From NCBI GenBank assembly GCA_934630485.1, contig CAKTWD010000056.1, forward strand, positions 1 to 10,067: a DNA stretch of 10,067 nt, written 5' to 3'. This DNA comes from an uncultured Eggerthellaceae bacterium. GTDB taxonomy: Bacteria > Actinomycetota > Coriobacteriia > Coriobacteriales > Eggerthellaceae. A model generated the notes under the pieces. That model did no database searches, was not told the DNA's origin, and saw nothing but the letters and a program-made list of their open reading frames with translations. This document shows positions 6,434 through 10,067 of the stretch, in pieces; within the stretch, counting starts at the first letter, position 1, and each line of letters begins with the position of its first letter. Both the position numbers and the translations under genes were made by a program.

Positions 6434-6940
6434 ATGGGTAATAGGTACGTAATGGCCGACCCAAGATATTGCGTTGCCTGCAAAGCCTGCATGGGAGCAT
6501 GCATTGCCAAGCACTCGGTGCCCGGCGATGCCGGTTTCCCCCGTTTGAAGGTTATTCAGGTTAACGAGCTTGCCTCGGCCCCGGTTCTTTGCCATCAGTG
6601 CGAAGAGGCCCCCTGCGCGGCTGCTTGCCCCACGGGCGCCCTTTTCCGCGATGAAGAGAACGCGCGCATCGGCGTGAACATGTCGTTGTGCATCGGTTGC
6701 CGCAGCTGCGTGAATGCATGCCCCTTCGGGGCCGTTGACGTGGTCGCAGCGCCGCAGGCATTCGATTTCGGTGGGTTGTCCGTCGGCGCCGCTTCTCAGG
6801 CGTCGGTTATCAAATGCGATCGCTGCGTCGATCGCGACAATGGCCCGGCATGCGTCGAGGCCTGCGCTTCCCACGCGCTGCGCATCATGCAGCGCGAAGA
6901 TGACGGTAGCGTCCATGAAGTGGATGGAGGTGTGAAATGA
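6434..6940 (+). CDS. Four-cluster ferredoxin-like electron transfer subunit (HydN/HycB-like)
   Basis: A 168-residue soluble iron-sulfur protein of the HycB/HydN/DmsB fold, expected to relay electrons between a dehydrogenase module and a hydrogenase. Sixteen cysteines form four complete sets: 13/16/19/23, 53/56/61/65, 86/89/92/96 and 128/131/140/144, consistent with four [4Fe-4S] clusters. No twin-arginine or other signal is visible, so it acts in the cytoplasm. GGAGGGAG lies just upstream of the ATG. Its last codons overlap the next gene by ATGA, so the two are translationally coupled. Length is close to that of E. coli HydN (about 175 residues). HydN, HycB and HyfA cannot be told apart with confidence by eye. 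Confidence 0.88.
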   Translation: MGNRYVMADPRYCVACKACMGACIAKHSVPGDAGFPRLKVIQVNELASAPVLCHQCEEAPCAAACPTGALFRDEENARIGVNMSLCIGCRSCVNACPFGAVDVVAAPQAFDFGGLSVGAASQASVIKCDRCVDRDNGPACVEACASHALRIMQREDDGSVHEVDGGVK

Positions 6941-7530
6941 ACCGTTACATCGCAGTAGACCCGACCAGGTGCACGGGCTGCAACGAGTGCCGCGAGGCAT
7001 GCAGCGAAGGGCATCGTAAGGCGGGCTACCAGGCCGAGCCGCGTCTGGCTTTGGTCGAGGGCGATATCAACGCAGCCCTTTCATGCCACCACTGCGAAGG
7101 CACCCCGTGCGTGAAGGTTTGCCCGGTCAACGCGCTCACGAAGGATGCGGACGGCCGCGTCCACGTCGACGAGCATCGTTGCATCGGCTGCAAGCTGTGC
7201 GCGATCACGTGCCCGTTCGGCGCCATCCACATGGGCGGCACGCCTGTTTCCGGCGTTGCCGGGATCGAGTTCGAGCTTGACGATCCTCAGAAGGATCTCA
7301 ACCCGCTGGTCAAGTGGAACATCGGCGTTGCCCGCGTTGCCGTCAAGTGCGACCTGTGCGCTTACGACAACGGCAACCCGCATTGCGTGGCCGCTTGCAA
7401 GACCAACGCGCTTCGCCTGGTCGATGCAGCCGACCGCAACAACGAGCTTCATTACCGCCGTGTTCAGGCCGGTAAGGATGACCTGTCCATGCTTCTTGAG
7501 AAAGACCGCGAAGGGGGTGCTCAAGCATGA
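6937..7530 (+). CDS. hyfA: Hydrogenase-4 component A-like polyferredoxin
   Basis: A 197-residue relative of the preceding protein and of E. coli HyfA (about 205 residues). Four cysteine sets are intact: 12/15/18/22, 50/53/58/62, 82/85/88/92 and 138/141/150/154. Compared with its neighbour it has a longer insert between the third and fourth sets (about 100-135) and a charged C-terminal tail (about 165-197). It should be a cytoplasmic Fe-S subunit linking the electron donor to the hydrogenase. It overlaps both neighbours by ATGA, with GGAGG upstream of its start. The symbol is given because it lies directly before hyfB as in the hyf operon; HycB-like is the alternative. Confidence 0.8.
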   Translation: MNRYIAVDPTRCTGCNECREACSEGHRKAGYQAEPRLALVEGDINAALSCHHCEGTPCVKVCPVNALTKDADGRVHVDEHRCIGCKLCAITCPFGAIHMGGTPVSGVAGIEFELDDPQKDLNPLVKWNIGVARVAVKCDLCAYDNGNPHCVAACKTNALRLVDAADRNNELHYRRVQAGKDDLSMLLEKDREGGAQA

Positions 7531-9551
7531 ATTACCTGTTGATTTCCGCAGGGGTCTCGTTCATCGGCGCCCTTTTGGCTCTCGTTCTTAAGAAGAGCGA
7601 CCAAACCGCGAAGACCGTCGCCTGCCTTGCCGGCGTCGTCGCTGCGGCCTTGGCCGTTGCCGCGGGCTTCGAGGGCGTCTTCGGCCGCGCGCTGCTTGTC
7701 AGCTTCGCCACGCCGCTGTCGTTCGCGAACTTCTCGATCCTGCTGAACCCGCTTTCCGGCTTCGTCCTTCTCGTGATCAACGTCTTGGCGTTCGCCGCAT
7801 GGATCTACGGATTCGCCTACTTCAACGAGTACGAGGGCAAGCTTGGCTACATCGGTTTCTTCATGAACTTGTTCGTGGCCGCCATGAACTTCGTCGTCAC
7901 CGTTGACAACGCGTTCTGGTTCCTGGTGTTCTTCGAGGTCATGTCGATGACGTCCTACTTCCTGGTCGTCGTCGATCACACCGAAGAGGGCAACCGCGGT
8001 GGTTTGATGTACCTCATCGTCGCGCATGTCGGCTTCCTCATGATCATGATCTCTTACATGGTCATGGCCACCCAAACCGGCAGCCTTGAGTTCCAGAGCT
8101 TCCGTATGACCGGCTTCAGCCCCGCAACTGCGACGGCCGTCTTCATGCTGGCGTTCTTCGGTTTCGGCTGCAAGGCCGGTATCGTTCCGCTTCATTCTTG
8201 GTTGCCTCAGGCGCATCCGGCCGCACCGTCCAACGTGTCGGCTTTGATGTCCGGCGGCATGATCAAGATCGGCGTCTTCGGCATGATCAAGGTTGGCTTT
8301 GATATGCTGGGCGCTTCCGAGTGCCAGCTTTGGTGGGGCCTTGTGGTTCTGGCCATCGGCTGCGTGTCGGCTGTCGTGGGTGTTACCTATGCAATCCACG
8401 AGCAGGACATCAAGCGCCTGCTTGCTTACTCGTCAGTCGAGAACATCGGCATCATCCTCATGGGTGTCGGCATCGCGTTCGTCGGCGTGGCCATGGGCAA
8501 CTACATCCTTGCCACCTTCGCCTTGATGGCTGGTCTGTACCATGTCATCAACCACGCAATGTTCAAGGGTCTGCTATTCATGGGCGCTGGCTCGGTTCTT
8601 TACTCCACGGGCACGCGCAACATGCAGATTCTGGGCGGCCTTATCCGTACCATGCCGGTCACTGCAATGTGCTTCCTGGTTGGCGCGCTGGCCATCTCGG
8701 CTCTGCCGCCGCTGAACGGCTTCGTCTCGGAGTGGTTCACGTATCAGTCGATGTTCGACGCCGCAATGGCCGGCGACGTTCTGGTCAAGGCTTGCATGGC
8801 CCTTGCCGCTGTCGCTCTCGCCATTACCGGCGCTCTTGCAGCCGTCTGCTTCGTGAAGGCTTACGGCATCACCTTCCTGGGTGGTCACCGTTCCGACACC
8901 GCTGCGCAGGCTAAAGAGGTTCCGGGCGCCATGCGCATCGCCCTCATCCTGCTGGCTGTCCTCTGCGTCGCTCTTGGCTTGGGCGCCCCCTGGGTTGCTC
9001 CCGTCATCGAGTACGTCGCTCAGACCGCCATCGGTTCCTTGGGTGCTGCCGTCACCGTCGGCGTCATCAGCGTCAACCCGCTGGGCGGCGGCGCGGTTTC
9101 GTTCCCGCTGATCGCTCTGCTTCTGGTGGTTGCCATCCTGTTCGCAACCGTGTACAGCAACGCTCGCAACAAGGGCGGCGTCGCAACCGACCGCGAGCCT
9201 TGGGCTTGCGGCTACAACCGCACGGCCGACATGGCTCCGGCTTCCACGACCTTCGGTTCGCAGGTCGACATGTTCATGCACCCGCTTTACCAGGTTCGCG
9301 CGAACATCCTGAACTGCGCGGCTTCCTTCGCCACCGCGATGAAGGGCTCTTTCTCGGGTGCGCATGAGGTCATCACCGACAACGACGCAACGGGCCGCAA
9401 CCCGTTCGCCACGATCTCCGCTTGGCTTGGCGCTCTGGCGCAGAAGCTCGAGGGCGGCGATTTCCGCAAGTACATCGTTTACGTCGTCGTCGCTTTGGTC
9501 GTGCTTCTGGCCCTTGCGGTTATGACTCAGATTGGAGGGGGTGCACGATGA
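7527..9551 (+). CDS. hyfB: Hydrogenase-4 membrane subunit B, proton-translocating (NuoL/M-like)
   Basis: A 674-residue multi-pass membrane protein, essentially the length of E. coli HyfB (672). It is an antiporter-like subunit expected to move protons or Na+ across the membrane when the hydrogenase turns over. Characteristic residues are visible: Glu137 in FFEVMSMTSYF (the TM5 Glu of NuoL/M), Lys216 and the segment CKAGIVPLHSWLPQAHPAAP (215-234), Lys247 in GGMIKIGVFG, HEQDIKRLLAYSSVENIGI (291-309), His339/His343/Lys347 in the broken helix, and Glu402 in GFVSEWFTYQ, which resembles the TM12 Glu of NuoM. The C-terminal region typical of HyfB/HycC follows, with the DREPWACGY segment (555-563), TFGSQVDMFMHPLYQVR (575-591) and a last helix (about 648-668). 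AAGGGGG precedes the start, and both ends overlap neighbours by ATGA. No truncation or frameshift is seen. Confidence 0.95.
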   Translation: MNYLLISAGVSFIGALLALVLKKSDQTAKTVACLAGVVAAALAVAAGFEGVFGRALLVSFATPLSFANFSILLNPLSGFVLLVINVLAFAAWIYGFAYFNEYEGKLGYIGFFMNLFVAAMNFVVTVDNAFWFLVFFEVMSMTSYFLVVVDHTEEGNRGGLMYLIVAHVGFLMIMISYMVMATQTGSLEFQSFRMTGFSPATATAVFMLAFFGFGCKAGIVPLHSWLPQAHPAAPSNVSALMSGGMIKIGVFGMIKVGFDMLGASECQLWWGLVVLAIGCVSAVVGVTYAIHEQDIKRLLAYSSVENIGIILMGVGIAFVGVAMGNYILATFALMAGLYHVINHAMFKGLLFMGAGSVLYSTGTRNMQILGGLIRTMPVTAMCFLVGALAISALPPLNGFVSEWFTYQSMFDAAMAGDVLVKACMALAAVALAITGALAAVCFVKAYGITFLGGHRSDTAAQAKEVPGAMRIALILLAVLCVALGLGAPWVAPVIEYVAQTAIGSLGAAVTVGVISVNPLGGGAVSFPLIALLLVVAILFATVYSNARNKGGVATDREPWACGYNRTADMAPASTTFGSQVDMFMHPLYQVRANILNCAASFATAMKGSFSGAHEVITDNDATGRNPFATISAWLGALAQKLEGGDFRKYIVYVVVALVVLLALAVMTQIGGGAR

Positions 9552-10067
9552 GCTTTGTGATCGCTATTGTTCAGGCTCTTGTAATCATGGCTCTTGCGCC
9601 TCTGGTATCTGGTATGGCGCGTGTCATCCGCGCGAAGATGCATACGCGTAAAGGCCCCAGCATCTTCCAGGATTACTACGACATCGCGAAGCTGTTCAAA
9701 CGTCAGGACGTTCATCCTGCCGACTCCAGCTTCATCCATCGCATCACGCCTGCTGTGTACCTGGGCGTCATGCTGGTGCTGGCCATGGGCATCCCGATGT
9801 TCACGGCCTGGTCGCCGGTTCCCATTCTGGGCGACATCATCGTCATCCTTTACCTGATGGCGCTGGCTCGCTTCTTTTTCTCGCTGGCAACTCTCGACTC
9901 TGCCGACGCCTATGCCGGCGTTGGCGGTCTTCGTGAGCTGTTGGTAGGCGTGCTTGTCGAGCCTACGATGATCCTGGCCCTGTTCGTCACCGCCCTGTGC
10001 GTGGGCTCCACGAACGTGGGCATCATGTCCCAGTCGGTTTCCCTTGGTTTCGTTTCGGCTCCGATCT
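9548..10067 (+). CDS. hyfC: Hydrogenase-4 membrane subunit C, NuoH-like (5' part, cut by window end)
   Basis: The first 173 codons of an open frame that runs off the window; E. coli HyfC has about 322 residues, so roughly half is visible. The start is the ATGA overlap with hyfB, with GGAGGGGG six bases upstream. The protein begins with a membrane helix (about residues 3-23), followed by the NuoH/HyfC loop RAKMHTRKGPSIFQDYYD and IAKLFKRQDV (about 28-55). Further helices follow (about 71-90, 96-116), then SLATLDSADAYAGVGGLREL and VEPTM. The GLREL and VEP acidic residues match the conserved Glu positions of NuoH near the coupling site. It anchors the peripheral hydrogenase arm and belongs to the ion-translocation path. 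Confidence 0.92.
   Translation, partial: MSFVIAIVQALVIMALAPLVSGMARVIRAKMHTRKGPSIFQDYYDIAKLFKRQDVHPADSSFIHRITPAVYLGVMLVLAMGIPMFTAWSPVPILGDIIVILYLMALARFFFSLATLDSADAYAGVGGLRELLVGVLVEPTMILALFVTALCVGSTNVGIMSQSVSLGFVSAPI

Noticed and set aside
4649..7000. A 783-codon open frame on the minus strand opposite the flavoprotein and ferredoxin genes
   Set aside because: It lies antisense to two genes with clear cysteine motifs, spans their junction and has low-complexity Ala/Asp/Gly/Val composition. It is an effect of strong codon bias in the real genes.
7521..8399. A 292-codon minus-strand frame opposite hyfB
   Set aside because: The His/Glu/Asp-rich composition is typical of the antisense of a membrane-protein gene; hyfB on the other strand has conserved motifs along its whole length.
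8574..9365. A 263-codon minus-strand frame opposite hyfB
   Set aside because: Same reason: antisense shadow of a gene with clear family residues.
1..10067. CRISPR arrays, tRNA or rRNA genes, insertion sequences
   Set aside because: No regularly spaced direct repeats, tRNA-like folds or transposase motifs were seen in any part of the window.

Overview
The window looks like part of a chromosome of an anaerobic, moderately GC-rich actinobacterium of the Coriobacteriia, most likely Eggerthellaceae. This is inferred from the combination of an Hyf-type hydrogenase operon led by an NAD(P)-linked iron-sulfur flavoprotein, an Ltp-repeat membrane protein, and an HTH plus Ser/Thr kinase pair. I cannot name a genus from sequence alone.

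Left part (1-1930), minus strand: a two-gene unit encodes a small HTH protein (GTG start at 1816) followed 63 bases later by a membrane-anchored Ser/Thr protein kinase (ends at 86). A strong hairpin (1887-1926) separates it from the next minus-strand gene, a protein with three membrane helices (DUF4190-like), a Ser/Ala-rich linker and two Ltp repeats (1954-2655). A divergent control region of about 300 bases (2656-2964) carries two clear inverted repeats. One of these straddles a candidate -10 box for the rightward gene.

Middle part (2965-4260), plus strand: one stand-alone gene encodes a short MetE-type (YxjG/YxjH-like) cobalamin-independent methyltransferase with all four expected zinc ligands. 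It is closed by a terminator hairpin at 4221-4257.

Right part (4550-10067), plus strand: a tightly packed operon. It starts with a 621-residue flavoprotein that joins a NuoF-type [4Fe-4S] domain to a GltD-like NAD(P)H/FAD module. Two four-cluster ferredoxin-like subunits (HydN/HycB-like and HyfA-like) follow, then the proton-pumping membrane subunit HyfB, and a HyfC (NuoH-like) membrane anchor cut by the window end. The last three junctions are ATGA stop/start overlaps, which indicates translational coupling. The catalytic hydrogenase subunits (HyfG/HyfI-like), and any formate dehydrogenase, would lie beyond the right edge.

The reading as a whole is a group 4 (formate hydrogenlyase/Hyf-like) complex. 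Here electrons could enter from, or leave to, NAD(P)H through the first gene product, pass along the polyferredoxins, and be coupled to ion translocation by HyfB/HyfC. This NAD(P)-linked input module at the head of an Hyf operon is the most interesting element in the window.
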